NCBI GenBank assembly: GCA_020056205.1
Contig: JAGVIF010000405.1
Span: 1-5,346, forward strand
Length of the DNA stretch: 5,346 nucleotides
Direction of reading: 5' to 3'
From: Lentisphaeria bacterium
GTDB taxonomy: Bacteria > Verrucomicrobiota > Lentisphaeria > Victivallales > GWF2-50-93
Shown: positions 5,249 through 5,346 of the stretch, one piece after another
Position numbering within the stretch: the first letter of the stretch is position 1
How the letters are laid out: each line of letters opens with the position of its first letter
Made by a program: the position numbers and the translations under genes
Notes under the pieces: generated by a model
Databases searched by the model: none
Seen by the model: the letters and a program-made list of their open reading frames with translations, nothing else
Told to the model about the DNA's origin: nothing

Positions 5249-5346
5249 GAGCCAGTTGCAAAAGTCATAAACCGCGCCGTTGCAGATGCCATCGGAGGGC
5301 TCGCAAGTATTTTTGGCAGGGGCAATACCCGCAGCGGTCTTGCCCC
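5249..5346. other. GC-rich, inverted-repeat-rich region upstream of the operon, no gene assigned
   Basis: About 98 bases lie between the ATPase start region and the end of the window. Several short frames stay open to the edge on both strands, so none can be singled out as coding. One, on the minus strand, ends with TGA at 5265-5267 and has a CxxCxC cluster. There is a GTTGCA direct repeat (5256-5261 and 5279-5284) and GAGCC/GGCTC at the flanks of the segment. I could not identify a convincing -35/-10 promoter for the operon here; the promoter may lie beyond the edge. Confidence 0.4.
5319..5346. repeat. Strong hairpin cut at the window edge
   Basis: GGGGCAA (5319-5325) pairs perfectly with TTGCCCC (5340-5346). 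After one T/C mismatch the stem continues as ACC (5327-5329) with GGT (5336-5338), leaving a 6-base loop CGCAGC. The preceding bases TTTTTGGCA (5310-5318) would extend the stem if the sequence beyond the window began TGCC. No T run follows on the minus strand. It could be a terminator of a plus-strand gene if T residues follow outside, or part of a larger palindromic repeat where the assembly stopped. Confidence 0.6.

Noticed and set aside
5283..5346. Plus-strand reading containing VFLAGAIPAAVLP, reminiscent of osmoprotectant ABC permeases
   Set aside because: Only about 20 codons follow an upstream stop, the residues before the match are unlike that family, and the bases overlap the terminal hairpin; too little to call a gene.
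1..5346. CRISPR array, tRNA, rRNA, riboswitch or insertion sequence
   Set aside because: I saw no regularly spaced repeats, cloverleaf, ribosomal sequence or transposase; nearly all of the window is accounted for by the five protein genes.

Overview
The window looks like a short bacterial contig carrying one minus-strand operon for an ABC-2 (Gld-type) transporter, plus the tail of a plus-strand DUF502 gene. Base composition is mixed, mid-40s percent GC by eye. Genes are tightly packed with Shine-Dalgarno sites, so this is a bacterium. The order ATPase, permease, GldG-like protein, DUF4340 protein is known from several Gram-negative phyla, including Planctomycetes/Verrucomicrobia/Lentisphaerae-type genomes. 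I lean weakly towards that superphylum; sequence alone does not settle it. The first 13 bases are the 3' end of an Illumina adapter, so the left edge is a sequencing artefact rather than genome.

Layout, left to right: adapter remnant (1-13); C-terminal 53 codons of a DUF502 membrane protein on the plus strand (14-175); a 149-base gap between convergent genes with one inverted repeat (256-290); then the operon on the minus strand, read from right to left. The operon consists of the ABC ATPase (5233-4277), the six-helix ABC-2 permease (4274-3519), a 138-base structured gap, the GldG-family protein (3380-1476) and the DUF4340 protein (1479-325). The last ~98 bases (5249-5346) are a relatively GC-rich stretch ending exactly on a strong hairpin; no gene can be assigned there.

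The ATPase and permease would form the cytoplasmic motor and membrane channel. The GldG-like and DUF4340 proteins each have an N-terminal membrane anchor and a large soluble part expected to lie outside the cytoplasmic membrane; GldG adds a coiled coil and a second, C-terminal helix. Family knowledge supports a four-part membrane complex, but its substrate is unknown and homology to gliding proteins does not prove gliding. Genes 1-2 and 3-4 are coupled by a 2-base gap and a 4-base ATGA overlap respectively.

The most interesting non-gene signal is the gap between permease and gldG. It holds a terminator-like hairpin, a perfect 10-bp inverted repeat whose downstream arm abuts the gldG Shine-Dalgarno, and a 34-codon open frame that starts at the upstream arm and ends in an ATGA overlap with gldG. 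This resembles a leader-peptide or translational-coupling control point, but that reading is inference.
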